DNA of 64,000 bases from Puffinus mauretanicus (taxonomy: Eukaryota; Chordata; Aves; Procellariiformes; Procellariidae): positions 3,856,001 to 3,920,000 of the forward strand of contig JAJKFH010000948.1 in assembly GCA_023333565.1 (NCBI GenBank). The letters are read 5' to 3'. Shown piece after piece: positions 45,240 through 58,645 of this stretch. Positions within the stretch are counted from its first letter, which is position 1, and each line of letters starts with the position of its first letter. The translations under genes and the position numbers were made by a program. Below the pieces are notes generated by a model. The model ran no database searches. It was not told where the DNA came from and was given only the letters and a program-made list of their open reading frames with translations.

Positions 45240-45936
45240 AATGCATACCTGCTTCAGTGCTAGTCAGGTAGGTACTAAAATATGGTGCTTAGTGAGAGAG
45301 AACTCCTCCACCCTTTTGGAAAAAGCTAGGAGCTACTGCAAAATTAAGGCTGGAGGTGGGTCACAGTTTGTTACCTAGATCTCAGTCCTCAAGGCTCTGG
45401 GCTTTTCTCAGAGGTGTTTTTATCATGACGTTCACAGCTGCTTTTTTACTTTGTTTATTCAGTGGACAATGACTCACTGTCTAGGTTTAAGAGCAATAGA
45501 CAATTCCAGGGGATTTCTTGTTGAAAGAAAGGGCATCTCTACATTTAACCCGCCCAACTGGTTTAGACAAACTCTGTTTGGCTCTTGTAGATCCCACAAA
45601 GAGTCTTTGTTTCCCACAGATTTTTTTTTCCCATTTTACTTCTTGCAGTTCGCAATTACTTCTTTTGCTGCATGTAAATAATTTAATTACTAAGAAATGG
45701 AAATTGGTACAATTTCACATAGCTCACACTATGTTTACAAAGGTGATACAAATTCTGATAAAAACTGACTATGTATGCCTGAGCCCCTCTTCTTTCCAAG
45801 AACTGAAAGGCCATCACTGCTTTTTGCTGTCTACTCTAGAGATAATAAGCCTTGACTACCAGGGTTAAGAATTAAAAACAAATGTCAGCTTTTTACTGCT
45901 TATAGAGCAATACATGTTCAATATCCTTTTTTCTAG

Positions 45937-46284
45937 GAAGTATTCCTCTTGATCCAAGATAATCTGGTCAAAAGCCGCACCATCGCCAGCACCGAGGGAG
46001 TTCCCTGGGGATTGCCCCTGCATGGCAGGTACCAGAGCATATGTGGCTTAGGTGGACTGGCAGCATCAGTGCAGGGTGGCACAGCACCTCTGTCTTCCCA
46101 GATGCAGCGGGCATCCCACTATGCATCCGTGCGATGTAGGGAGGCAGAGAAGGGAACTACCCTTCAGTTGCCCTGGGATCCCCAACTCTGCAGGCTGTTC
46201 AACATTTCTCAGATTAAACTTTTCACAGATAAATATTGTTTTGCTGAAAACCTTGGAAAACTGTTGATTTTGAAAGGAGCATAA
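45937..46284 (+). CDS. Candidate exon or terminal exon, hypothetical
   Basis: A strong acceptor (CAATATCCTTTTTTCTAG) is followed by a frame open for 115 codons (EVFLLIQDNLVKSRTIASTE ... ending LLILKGA) to a TAA at 46282-46284. Possible donors inside the frame at 46028 (CAG/GTACCA) and 46051 (TTAG/GTGGAC) are mediocre. The first 90 bases are relatively CpG-rich. It starts in phase 0, but neither internal donor joins it in frame to 47787. Not recognised. Confidence 0.22.
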   Translation, partial: EVFLLIQDNLVKSRTIASTEGVPWGLPLHGRYQSICGLGGLAASVQGGTAPLSSQMQRASHYASVRCREAEKGTTLQLPWDPQLCRLFNISQIKLFTDKYCFAENLGKLLILKGA

Positions 46285-47786
46285 TGGAACCATCAAGAGA
46301 GAAATCTGTAGGAGGTCAGAGGAAAGTCATTAAAATAACACCTGTAGTCAGGGAAAAGAATCAGACTTGTGGGCTGGTATTTTTGTACACAGCAAAAAGA
46401 ATTTAAAAAATACCCAGTAAATTATGGTTTTCAAAAGGTTCAGTGAGGACGAGAAATTAATCTACACTTTTGTTTTTAAATAAAAAGAATGCAGAATAAT
46501 TTGCTTCTCAACACAGTATGGCCTATAGTTTTATCTGTTACTTCTTAACAGGCCTTATAACCAGATTAAGCAAAATCAAAACAACCCAAAAAAGAAACCA
46601 ACCTGTTTTCATTAATAAAAAGTTTTGTTAGATTCTTTCTGGAGAATTGGAGCCAGGCTCCTCACCTACAGATTTATAGAAAAAGGAAAAAATTATGAAA
46701 ACCTGTAAGAAGCATAGGAAGTCAAGAATTCTTTTAAGATCTAAGGCTATTTTCTGACAGTTTTTGTTCAAAATAATTCAACCAAATGACCTGCAGATAA
46801 AGAATAAGACTAACTTCTAAAATCTTTGAAGAGAGTACATCCTTTCAGCAAATTCAGTGATTTGGAATTCAAATAATTTTTCAGAACAAAAAGTAAGAGG
46901 TCTAAAGCAGCGTTTAAAGCAGAAAATTAGCTGAAATCTGGACCAATCTGGACTGCAAAAACACCTTTAATTATTCATTTTTGTGCCAAGACTGCTCCCA
47001 TGCTGGGAGTGTGAATAGAATACACTGTTCATTTGGACTCTTTTTACTAAAAAGCCCCACCTGAATTAAAACATAATTGAATATTCTCCAATTAGACATT
47101 TCTCTCAGTAGTTTCATCAGTTGCTACTGGGACTGCAGGTGGTTCTGAAGTGTAGGTAGGCAGTCTGTGAAAAAATACTCTTTTTAGGTGCACTGTTAAT
47201 GGAGAAAGAGATTAATCTCTTCCCAAAAAAGCTGCACTGCCCTGTAGTTTTCGGAATGGAGACTGAGAGGGGGAAAGCCATCCAAACCCCAGCTCCCTGT
47301 ATAGGCTATGCAAAAGTGTTGCCATCTTGTGGCTCTTGTTGCGCTGATGTCCATGAATCATATTAAAACTATATAAAACCACTACTAACATCTAAGAACA
47401 GGTCTTTAGCTTCAGTAGGAGTAGCTTTGCTCACATGAGGAAAATGTCATTGGTGTTTCAAGATGTCTGTTTATTCAACAGTTGATTTCAGAACTATGTG
47501 GATAATTTAAAATAAGTATATGAAACAAGAACAATAATATCCTCTTGTGAATTTCTTAGCAGATTTTTTTACATGTTAAATATTTTTAAACAAAAATCAT
47601 GTGTGATAATTATCCAGCAGATAATTCGTGAACCATACTTAACAGCATTTAAAATAGAAGGTGTTCTGAAAATGCATACAAGCACATGCTGATTTTCCTA
47701 TTCAGATGATTAACTAACCTTTTTTTACCTGTAAGTAAATGCTGCATTTCTGAAATCAAGTCTTGCTTTCTGTGAACTCTTTCCAG
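46285..47786. other. AT-rich, no gene
   Basis: AT-rich DNA. A CTCF-like core (GCCATCTTGTGG, 47321-47332) is the only motif noted. Confidence 0.5.
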
Positions 47787-48233
47787 TCACTGCTTAAAAA
47801 TGAGAAGTTCCCAAGTAGATTCCTGCAAGTAATACTGCTTGCTTGGGTGTTTGTTGAGAGGAAATACAAAACAGGGCTCAAGTACAAACAAAGCACATCA
47901 TTGAAGTATTCAAATAAATATTTGTGGAAAGGTGTATTTGCCAGGCTATGGTTCCCACTATCAATAAATGTTCAAGTCACATCATTAGGCCTAAGGAAGA
48001 AGCGTTTCTGCAGCAACACATCCAAATTCAGCTGTCCAAAGGCAGCACCTTCCTCTGACTGGATGCTCAGAACAGCTTCTCTGTCTCCAAATGTTGAACT
48101 GCAACAAGTATGGGGGACCACCTCCCCCCAGGGAAAGGAAAAAAAAAAACACAACAACCCCCCAGACTGGAGAACTTCTTTTCTTGACCCTTGGAGGGAA
48201 GGTCCATTGGGGATAGAGAAGACAGGGGCAGTG
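47787..48233 (+). CDS. Candidate 447-nt exon, hypothetical
   Basis: Acceptor TTCTGTGAACTCTTTCCAG, then 149 codons open in phase 0, then GCAGTG/GTAAGGG. The frame stays open to 48374, the longest outside the CpG island. It begins SLLKNEKFPSRFLQVILLAW. The phase at its end fits the candidate exon at 49622-49716. Against it: the frame includes an A11 run next to CA/C repeats (about 48139-48163) and no known domain, and on the opposite strand an equally coding-like frame exists at 47972-48110. Confidence 0.22.
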
Positions 48234-49621
48234 GTAAGGGACAGAGGGGTTGCCACTTTCCCTGGCTATCTGCAACACACGAGCTTGCTCAGGCCACTGA
48301 GCAGCAGCAGCAGCCGCCACAGAGAACTTCTGAGTAATTTTGAGACCCTATCTCGCTACTGTGAAGTGTGCTAGGCAATGTAGCTTTTTGCTTTAATTAG
48401 AACCCTACTAATTTCGCTGATAGCATAAATCTTGGAGGGCTGTCAAAGGTAGTCTGCGTATTCTATCCAGGAGGCATGTTTGTTATTGTTAGTGCCTCAC
48501 CTACATACATTATTATATTTCTTCTGAAGATTTCTTGCCAAGAAAAAACAAACAAATATAAAGTGAGATAGTATAATCCACACAGAAGCATGATGTTTCC
48601 CCATATGATGCCTCTGTATGTATGACTGCTGGTTTATATAAAAACACTGAATAGACCAGATGAAAAAAAAAACCTCAAGGCACACTGAAATATTTGAGTT
48701 TGTAAAATACGTATTCCTAACATATTGTACCACTTCTTATGTCCCTTCAGAAGTGCTGACTGGTGTCCATAGGAATGCACTGTGATGTTCTCGTGTCCTG
48801 TGAAGACAAGGCATGACAAGCCCCCATAGGTACACAAGTAACACTGAAGATGGGTTATTCGGTGGTATCCTGCATAAACGAGCCTGTTTTAGCCCAACTA
48901 ATTCACCATCCACATAACTCTGAGCTATAAGTAAACCAGATTTTTTGTTTAATTTGGGTGATATTTCAGTCTCGTCATGTCTGTACAATTTCATACATGT
49001 CTTGTATGAAAAGCTTTGCTTTTTGTTCTGATCTGGATCACATCTTTCCTACTGCTATGCAAACACTCACCTCTCCAGGTTATTCCAAACCCTCTTCACC
49101 CATTACATGCATAGGCATTTCAAGAGCAACTAGTGATTTGGTGAATTTCCATATTTACTTAAACATCCAGATGCAGACAGTTTAACATTCCTAGGGTATT
49201 TTTCTCATAGTACAGTTTTCCCAAGACTGTCTCAATCTGGGATCAAAATCAAAGCACCTCAAATAGAAAGTTATCCTTTAAAATCTTGATTGCTTTTTCA
49301 ATTTCATTTGTTAGCTGCTTCTTCCTAGAAGTCACCTTCATAAGAGTAATCCTCACAGCTCTATGACTAGTACAGTCTAAAATTTTGTTGTTTTTCTTTT
49401 AAATTTGAAAGTTTTAATGAAATAGGATATTCCCTTGTTATTTCAATGGATACTTACCTTAAGGCTCTAGATAAAGTTGTTCTAAACAACAAGACTTATC
49501 GAAAAGACAGTCTGTATTTATGATTTAATAGTTGGTTATTTAAGCATTGTCAGAATAGAAGGTGGTTAAATAATGGGGAAAAAATAAGGAACACCAAAGC
49601 TAAAGGTGAAAATCCCTTTAG
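48234..49621. other. Intron-like DNA
   Basis: AT-rich; (GCA)5 at 48301-48315. No other feature. Confidence 0.45.
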
Positions 49622-49716
49622 GCTGCAAACTGGGAGGCTGCCCAGATTGTTAACTCTGTCTCGTCGCTGAACGGTTACGGAGCTGTCAACGCGAAGCTTT
49701 TTGACAGCTCATACAG
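49622..49716 (+). CDS. Candidate penultimate exon (95 nt), hypothetical
   Basis: CCCTTTAG then 95 nt open only in the first frame, reading AANWEAAQIVNSVSSLNGYG then AVNAKLFDSSY plus two bases, and a CAG/GTACGT donor. A stop lies in the same frame immediately before the acceptor, so the frame opens exactly at the splice site. About six CpGs fall in it, in a CpG-poor background. Two carried bases (AG) plus the first base of 50237-50324 make arginine. The acceptor's pyrimidine tract is short. Protein not recognised. Confidence 0.36.
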
Positions 49717-50236
49717 GTACGTGCTGTCTTCCCTAAATTTCAATGGTGATCTTATCACGTTTGTTGACAAGAATTGTCCGTCCACGTTTTCAATGCTGAT
49801 CCTTGCAGAGGAATACGGGGCTGCCAGCAGCGCTGCTCAGCACTGCTGGCATCCTGCAGGAGCAGGCAGGGGGGGCAGGGAGCGGCATGGTGGGCAGGGA
49901 CCCACGGGGGGCCCCCTCTGCAGTGGGGATCTCCAGTGCACTCAGCTCCTGACTGATAAAATCTGGAGTCCAATCTTACCGCAGCTCTGAGGTTCTCCTC
50001 AAGCATATATTAAGGTAACTAGACCACAGCGATACCCCGAAGCAGCATTTTTGTTTGCTTGTTTTTAGAGGGTATTTGCCTTGGTGTCTATTACAGGTCC
50101 TTTTCTGTCTTACTTTAATACATTTTTTCACAACTTGCTTCTGAATCTCTTCCCTGTTTCCTTTTACACTTTGCAGCCAACATGAAGCGGTATATGAGTT
50201 GACATAATCTTTTGTTTTCTCTGCTTATAATTCCAG

Positions 50237-50324
50237 ATATCTAAAGACTAACTGGCAGGCAGCGTGCTTGGACAAGGACATTGAAAACAAATCTTTGTCT
50301 CTTCTGAAGCTACAATATAATTGA
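50237..50324 (+). CDS. Candidate terminal exon with stop, hypothetical
   Basis: A very good acceptor (TTTTCTCTGCTTATAATTCCAG, with 50236 as its last base) opens a frame that continues the 49622-49716 candidate: arginine, then YLKTNWQAACLDKDIENKSL, then SLLKLQYN and TGA at 50322-50324. Candidate polyadenylation signals follow at 50343, 50686 and 50726. The intron between the two exons is 520 bases. Phase, stop position and downstream signals agree, which makes this the better of the right-hand models, but the protein is unknown to me. Confidence 0.36.
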
Positions 50325-50725
50325 AGTCTTACTTTCCAAGGAAATAAAGTATATGGCACAGATGCTTAATAGGTAATGGACTTTTTTAAACATCTGTTGA
50401 GCAAGATCACTAGAGAACATGCTCAAGACTTTCACATGTGTTTTATTCCCTTTTTCTCTATCTGTTGGCAGGAGAGAAACAATGAAGAGCCTGTCATTTT
50501 CTTCCTCTTTCTTTCCCAAGGACTCTCTGACTGTACATTTGACAACATCACGTGACCAGGACCTGTCCTTCAAGCCAAGATTGACTAAACACCGTAAGAA
50601 GTTAATCAAATGACTGACATCAGCAAGGACATAAAGCAGTATTTGTCCCACACACAATACCTTGCCCCAAGGCTTATAAAAGTACAATAAAAGAAAATTA
50701 CAGCATACAGCAACTTATGACTGCT

Positions 50726-50731
50726 AATAAA
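50726..50731 (+). terminator. Possible polyadenylation signal
   Basis: AATAAA followed by a GT-rich GTTTGTTG, a good poly(A) arrangement, about 400 bases after the TGA at 50322. Other AATAAA copies at 50343 and 50686 lie closer to the stop. Confidence 0.35.
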
Positions 50732-51917
50732 GTTTGTTGACAAACACCTGCCCAGTATATTATCTACCCATCTGCCTGGACAGCACTCTTGTAAGCTTAC
50801 AATATGTTTTTCTGGGTGAAGGAGGAAAACGACGCTTGCTTTTTCATAGCATATTTAATTCATTAGGTTTAAAAGAAAAATCTAGAAAACATTAAAACTA
50901 ATAATTCAAAACTAGGGTCATCTGACAGCCTGAAAGGCTATCTACATAAGACAGTCACTTCATAGAAAGGGAGTAATAAAAAACAGAGACAGTCCCAGGA
51001 TGTCTTTCACACCGTGTCTTCTATATACTTCTCTGTATAGAAGTGGTGGAATAACAACTTCATTCATAACTAGCACAGGTATCCGGGTACCTGAAACTGC
51101 AAAACTGTTCTCACAGTGTAGGACAACTAGAAGAGAAACAGATCTAGTTAGCCAGGATGAAACACCACGCTGTTGTCAGGCCTCAAGCTAACTCGTTCAC
51201 TGTGATGTATACACAGCACAGGCTTCTGATGCCAAATGTGCCCCAACATTGCTAGCCTGAGAAGATTAAAAAAAAATCATAAGCCGTTCCACCCCAAAAC
51301 TCTCACAAACACTATTATGACTTTCCATAACACTCAGTGTAAAGTTTTGGTTTCTATTTCCCCAGGACTTTAATACTCATCTCTTAGTCCTCCTATCTGC
51401 AGAGACACTTTTCAAACAAACTGTCATGCTTATCAAAAATACTCCCTGCCAAAAGACCCCCAAAACAAAGAAAACCAAACTATACATATAGCTGATCAAT
51501 ACGAATCAATGAGCTTAACATTGAAGAGTGGCACAAATGATGCTTCTCACTTTGTGTTGTGATCATCCTTACTATTATTTTTAAGTGCTAACAAAAAGTC
51601 CTTGGCTCACTGTTGCCCTGAATGGCTATTTGCTATTTGGACATTCCAGAAAATGCACTGCATGCCTTCTGGTCTCACAGCGCCTTGTACTCTCTTGCTC
51701 TGTAATAACAGGGCTCATTAAGAGAAAGTGAAACCATGAACCTTGCTAGAGATTCAATTTTCAGAAAGTCATGAGGCTCCAGTACGTCAGCATTTCGTTC
51801 AGGTATGGATGACAAAAGCAACTAGACTTGCTGAATAATGAACTTCCAGACAGATTCAATTCAGCTAAAAGCTTCACAACTAGACTTCTGGGAGTGCTAT
51901 GATAGCTGGATTATGTT

Positions 51918-51965
51918 AAAAAAAAATTTATATATATAATTTTTTAAATATATTTATATTTTCAT
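51918..51965. repeat. AT-rich low-complexity tract
   Basis: A run, TATATATA and T run followed by TATTTATATT units. Confidence 0.85.
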
Positions 51966-54900
51966 ATGTTATGTACACATGCACACATACTTTTTTTTAA
52001 AAAGGGGCTAACCCCATCAAAAAATACTGTTGCACAGTTTCTTTCAGATGTGGGCAGCTTCTTCAATGCAGGTATGCTGCCCATAAGATATAACTTCACA
52101 AGGCAAAGGAAAATGTGATATAAAAGCATTACCTATTCCAAACTGTCCTTTTAATTACAATTCTTTATTGAATTCCAGCTCTAGGCTTGATAAGAAGGGG
52201 CTGCATTACTAGCTAATGGACTATTATAATACTCTACTTGCTAATTTAGTACTCTGAATCTCACCGTAACCATGTACTTTGGCTCTGAAAATCTGAACTT
52301 GGATAAGAATGCATAGTCCTCTATAACCTAATACACCATTTTCAGAAAATGCTGTATAAAGGGTTCAGAGCAGCTGTTAGTAGATGCAGTTGGCAAGTGT
52401 CCTGTTTCCAGGATGGTAAAAAGCCTTTCCCTAAATGCATTTTGATCATTCCAGAAGAGCTTTTATTTTGATTTTATGACACTTTGTTCACAAGAAAGCC
52501 ATATGCGCAGAAAATTAGAGTGCCTTCATTACAGGCACTAAGGACCACTTCCAGAAATAATACACCAAAATATTTTCTGAGTATGGGACGGATTTCTTAT
52601 TATGGTCCAAGCCTGGGACTCTACAACAGTAGAAATAAATAAATAGATGAAGTTAGTGCAAAAAAGTTACTGGTGAATACTAAGATGCAGTCAAAGTTTC
52701 ACCTGCAAATATCACTTGCTATTACCTGAAATAAAGACTGGCCTTGAAGACAGGCGCACCACAGACAGCTTGTACCAATTCAAGGATTAGCTTAGTTCTA
52801 AATTTAAATCTTAAACTTTTGGTTACCTGAACATCATTTACCTAGACACACATACAATCTCTTCTAGGAAGGCCGGGTGTGACAGTCAAGCCCAAAGATA
52901 GAGGAAAAAGGCTGGAATCAAGGGACAGTGACCGACCCCCAGCATTGTGTTTTCCTTTCAGTGAAGAGGGGAGCAGCCATTTCTAACTTATTTAAGGGCA
53001 CAGGTACCATTCCAGTCGGGAAACCAAACAAAAGAGATCTTATTCTGATAAACAAGATGGTGCACACAGACCTTCAAAGACCCAGGGCTTTTCTGTGAGG
53101 GTCAAGAGTAGTGCTGGAGGGGAGACCTTGTACTCTGGGCGCACTTGCAAGGAAGTGGGATAACATGTTCAGTGAGACTGAACAATTTTCCCTCCCTTAC
53201 TTGGTATTACATGAAAAAAGGAAACCTAAATGAACAAGTAGGTGCTTTGTTAATATGTCAAAATGTAATAGATGTTAAAAAGAATCTTTCTTCCTCATGT
53301 TTCTCCTCTCAATCATTTATCTCATGGCTTTTCTCACACATTCCCAAGTTGAGCTCACCCTGTTTTGCAAGGGCTGCCAACACACAGCCTGGATCTGGTT
53401 GATCTCTTGGGTGAGATTCAGCCTGAGAAAAAGCATAGGAAGAATTCAGCCTTTAACCTTTGGCTTCCAGACCACTATGAAGAACAAAGATGTCTTTTCA
53501 CAGGACAACAAAGTGATCAACACTGCACCATCATGCTTTGGATTTCTGAGGGAGATGAATTTAAAAGTTTCATTTTATGAAAGAAGCTCATTTTTACGGC
53601 TTTTTGCTTGCTGTTATGTGCCATCAGGAATGAATGCATGTGTAAACTAGGGTGGGGGGCACACAATATCCTTGCCAGTGCTTCAGATACAACAGCCAGA
53701 ACAGCAGATTTTTGATCCTTCCGTTTCAGAGAAGAACAGAACTAAAGCAAGTCCTTCTCCACTACAAAGTCTCCTGCCAAGACATTCCCACGCTTTCCCC
53801 TCTTCAGTTTTTTTTGTCACCCTTTACCTAGTGGTCAGCTTAGACCAAAGCCTATCACATTGGAAAGAACAGAGCACACACGGGTAGAAGAACACGGTCT
53901 AATTTAACCCAGTCCCTTCCTACTAGGCAATCTTACCCTAAGAAAAAGAACAAAACTATTTTAAAAGTTTTGACAAATGAACTAGCTAGTTTAGAAGTGC
54001 AGTAGGTGTCTCAGAAGAGATACTGAAGTCTGTCTGTTCCGAAGAAAATTGCTCTGAGATGATTCTTTCCATTTGTTATTTTTGGTCTACCGAGGCAAGA
54101 TTGCCATATGATCTAGCTGCAGTACCTTTCCTTTTTACTTGCATAGCACCAAGCCAATAGAGGTGACAGCAGACTGAATTTTGGCCAGTCACCTCCTCTT
54201 GAGAGGTGCTCATTAGGACATGGATCCTGAGGCTTTCTGATAATGCCATTTGGTGATGCTCCAAAACCTCTCACCTCTGCCATTCTTGTAAACATTGCAA
54301 TTTAAAAAAAGAAACAAAACCACACACACCTCCCAACCCCAAAACCCAAGAAAGCTGTCATTAAAAAAAAAAATACAAGAAAGCACCTTTCAGCAAAGTG
54401 TCCAAGTATATTCCATAAAAGAAATTAATGAAGTTTGGTCAAACTGAGCCTGATCTCATAGATCATGAATACCTAAAGTGACAAACCTGAATGACAGAAA
54501 ATATTAACTGCATTTTTTTCACTGGAGACTGATAAAACTTGTTATGTCTCACTTTTCATTAAGTTAGAAGAAATTAAAGCACCTACACAGTGGAACAAAA
54601 ATACTCATCTGCCTCATACGCGTAGGAATACTACCTGATTTTGGAGAGCACAGCTGCAAAATGAATCACTAGCAGACCAGATGACATTTTTCAAGGCACA
54701 GCTAATTTCACTCATTGTAGTCTTGACGAGCAACTGGACTGTTCCCATGCCAACTGACAGCCGGGGTTTGTGACGCTTACGTGTTCCAGTTTTTAAAGGC
54801 CCACAGAAAGAATAGATGGTAAAACAGACAGCAGGTAGAGTCAGGCTACACTATTTTAAGATTATCACTGGTCACTTCCACTGGCAGTAAAGAACATGCT

Positions 54901-57900
54901 AGTTGCACTAATGGCATTACAAAGAGATTAAAGATAATGAAGGAATTGCAGTGTGTTGTGCCAAAAGAGGTCAGTAAGGTAAGATGCTGTCATAAGGTAT
55001 CATGAAAATGCCAACTACTCAAAGTACATAAGAAATAAAGGTAGTTTTTGAAACATCTATCACTATCCTGAGTTCCTGACACAGATACCAGTAAATACTT
55101 CCCTTTTTTTTTGTTTTTGTTTGTTTGTCCAGGTATCAGAGCAGAAGAGAACGGATAGGGGCTGTTTAATTTAATTCTAAATTGGATATTTGGCAGATCC
55201 TCAAACAGTGACTGAAGAATATCAAAATACACTGAAACTCATGGAAGAAAGTTAGTGCCTGAGCTTATAGTGCTTACAAGAAGATTTAGTTGTTTTTTTT
55301 TTTCCCCCTGGATAAAATAGTATCTTTTTTTTGACAGGAAAATTTTTTGTAAGGATTTGTAATTCTGGCGATGGTTATGACACAGTTTCTTAGTAGGCTC
55401 CAGACCAAAGCAAAGCCATCCCAAAAATACCTGTCAAGGCAGTCAAGGCAAATGCAAAAATAGATTTGACACTTATCCATGTCAGTTCTAGTAGGATTTA
55501 AACCCATTCCTTCTGCATCTCTACGAGTACCCTAATGACCAGAAGTATTAGCTATTTTTGGGTAATAGAAATGAAGCCGAAGAGCAGAAGAAGGAATGCT
55601 TTGGAGCAAAAAGACTGACCTGACCTACATTGTAGTAGGTCAGCATTGGATGCCACTGTTTCAGTTGTGATGTTTTAGCAACTATGATGTGGTTTTATGT
55701 TATGATTTTTGCAGATTAACGATGATTATAACATTATAGAGGGTGTTGAGGAAAGTCATTTTCCCCAGTTTTAATTTTCTTAGCCAGTAAAAAAAGGACT
55801 TATTTCATGGGAAATCAGTTTCATCAGGGTTGAACAAGGTCTGAGGACTAGGACTTAAAAACTTGTTTGAGAAAATCTTCAGAAGACAAAAAACAGTATT
55901 ATGTCAAGGGAAATGAAAAAAAAAAAACACTGATAAAGTTTCATTGGCAAGATCACTAAGTGTTTGAGGCAAAATTTACATAATGAAGATCAATAATTGT
56001 CAACAACCCTCAAAACTAATCCTCCACAAAGACTTTGTAGCTCTGCAAATCAGATTTGCCTCAATAGTCATTCCTTAACCTCAGTTATTTCTCTGTTGCC
56101 AAACGTGAACACCGTCCCAAGCTATGGAGGTAGTTTGCACATACCTCTCCATCTCAAATCCAAGCCTGAGTGAAACCTTCATTAGCTACTTCTTGTGTGC
56201 ACTCCTGAGGGGGGACGGGAAACCCACGCATCTGAGAAGACAGATGCTGAACCTCAGCAAATCTGAGTTCCTAGCACAGGACACTCAAAAGCAAGTACCA
56301 AAACGCTGCGCACCTTGAGCAGCTCCTACTTCTTTTCCCCTATTTAAGTTTTGCCCAGGTGTTCAGAGCCTAAACCACTAGATCCTTTGTAGATGATAAT
56401 CTCTCCTCAGAATTCACATTGCAAGAGTGAAACAAATTGACTCTGTTTTCTGAAGCGGTTCTTCAAAGGTGAGTCTTAACCAAGCACCTGTATCTTTTTC
56501 CCCTCCAAGCCATGAGGACACAGGAGGATTTGGTACACGGATCCTGTCAAAGCTATTTTTGGCACCAAAAATGCATTCACTTTATCTGCAACCTCCCCAT
56601 GGTTTAGCTTACTTCTTTGCATCAGATCAGGTTTAAATTGGAGCTTCTTGCAGGCCAGCTTCTAAGTGAAAACTACCATAAGAAAAGCTGACTTGCTATC
56701 TTAGGGCAAACAGTGAGCGTTAAGTAGCACTGGAAACAAATATTTGGGGCTATGACGTCTGTTCTGATTCAAGGTCATCACCTGACCGCCTTACATGTCA
56801 CAGACCTAATGGAAACAGGATACGGCAATCGCTGTGGAGTAGCGACTTCAGACTTGGGGTCGAAGGGGAGAAAGTATGTAAACATCTGGCATTTATTGGT
56901 TTTTATTGTGGAAAGGAAGAGGCCGGACGGACACCTTACAGCATATGTGTACACAGACCTGCAGAACATTAGCCCCCGGGTGGGGGGAAGCATCTATGCC
57001 CATTTGAAAAAGGATCTGTTCCTTTTGTATTATAACTAATTAACTATAAACTACTTGTCAGAAGAGGAACAATTTCTTCTCGTGTCAGACCTTCCTGTCA
57101 GAGGGACCAGGCAGAAGTAATTGGTGAGCAGGGACACAAGCCGCTCATGATCGTTGTGTGGTCTCTGGGCCAAGTCCAAGAGGAGGTGGGATGATACATC
57201 TCAGCATGGTTGTGCCTCACCGGTGGAACAATCCTGCATGAAGTTCATTGGATAAATGCCCATTTTATTCATATACCAAAGGGAAGCAAACAGTATTTTC
57301 CCAAACATGGCTCTCTGGCCAACTTGAATCTTCAGAAAAGAACATATGCAAAAGGAAAAAAAGTTAGAGAACAATCCAATATTTCTCTCTAACACCCCAA
57401 AGCCACGGCGCACCCAGCGCAGTTCCATGCAAAGCAGGGAACCAAGCTTTGGCTCAGTACAGAGCTTTGGGAATCCCATGGCACCAGTCAACACAAAGTC
57501 ACCAAATCTCTCAGCTAGTGATCAAGTGGGGTAACTTAGGGAGATTATACACCCAGCAAGCCCACGTATCCAACCTCACCTCTCCCCAGTAACATGTTTA
57601 ATTTGTGAGCTCATCACTGCTAATCTTCTAGCTCAGAAGGCTTCACAACAACTCTTTATACTGACATTGAAATAAACTTCCTTTCAAATCTGTAAAGCTT
57701 TTCATTGAACGGACACAGATTCTCCGCTCTGTTTAGTGGGACTAGAGGGTAGAAGAGTTATGCTCTCAGGGGAGCATCTGGCATGCCTGTCCCTTCTGTT
57801 CCTTGGTTAGGATAATCACAACACAAGAAATAAAATCCTTGCCCAACTTCCTGATGGGTCCTGTGATAATGACATACTTTTATTTCTCAAATGATGACAA

Positions 57901-58645
57901 AAGCTCTGAGATAACTGGGTGCTGAAGCCTTACCATTCCCAAATCAGATACCTCCCTAAGATCTGAAAAGAACCTAAAAATGAAACAAAGACTGCAGCCA
58001 TGGTGACCTGAGTGCCAACACTTCTATTCTTGCAGTATGACAATCAGTTGTCTCCCAAAATATAACTCACTGCAGCCGAGTATCAAATCTTACTAGAGGC
58101 CAAGTTAATCCCAGATGTAGGCAGCTACATTAAATCTCTCGTAGATGGCTCAACAGGAGCCATCCTATGCTATTCAGCCATACCAACTCCTTCAGAGCTG
58201 GCTTGGGTATCTTGTAGCATGGTGCTGCACAGGCCATATTCATACTGCTCTAACGTCTGCTTGAAAGAGCAAATACTTGCTTAAATGGTGACAGAAAAGG
58301 AATAAAATAATATTGGGGTTTAGGTGTTTTTCTAGCTGCATATTTATTTTGCTTCACAGCACCATATCTCAGTCTCATGTTTTTCAGATACAATGGCTTT
58401 TGCTGTAAAGTGCCAATAGGTGTTCACAGCAATTAAGTAACAACATTTACATGTATAGATCATTATGATAAGCATAAGCTATTGCTTTGCTTACCCATTG
58501 CACGTTACCAAGTGGGTTAGGCATGTGCAGAAGTTATTTAAAAAGATGGTTGGGCGAAAGTATGAACCTATGTAATTATCAATCCATTTATGTTTCAATG
58601 ACTTAAAGAAAAATTAATTAAAAAAAGGGAACCATGCATGTCTTC

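Larger units (their letters stand above)
42319..45936. other. AT-rich DNA with simple repeats
   Basis: T-rich tract at 43227-43266, C12 run at 45228-45239 and a strong hairpin at 44185-44218. Both-strand frames of about 100 codons around the hairpin (44029-44371) have no other support. Confidence 0.5.

Noticed and set aside
53297..53650. 117-codon plus-strand frame
   Set aside because: AT-rich surroundings, no acceptor or donor, no CpG enrichment; expected by chance in a window this long.
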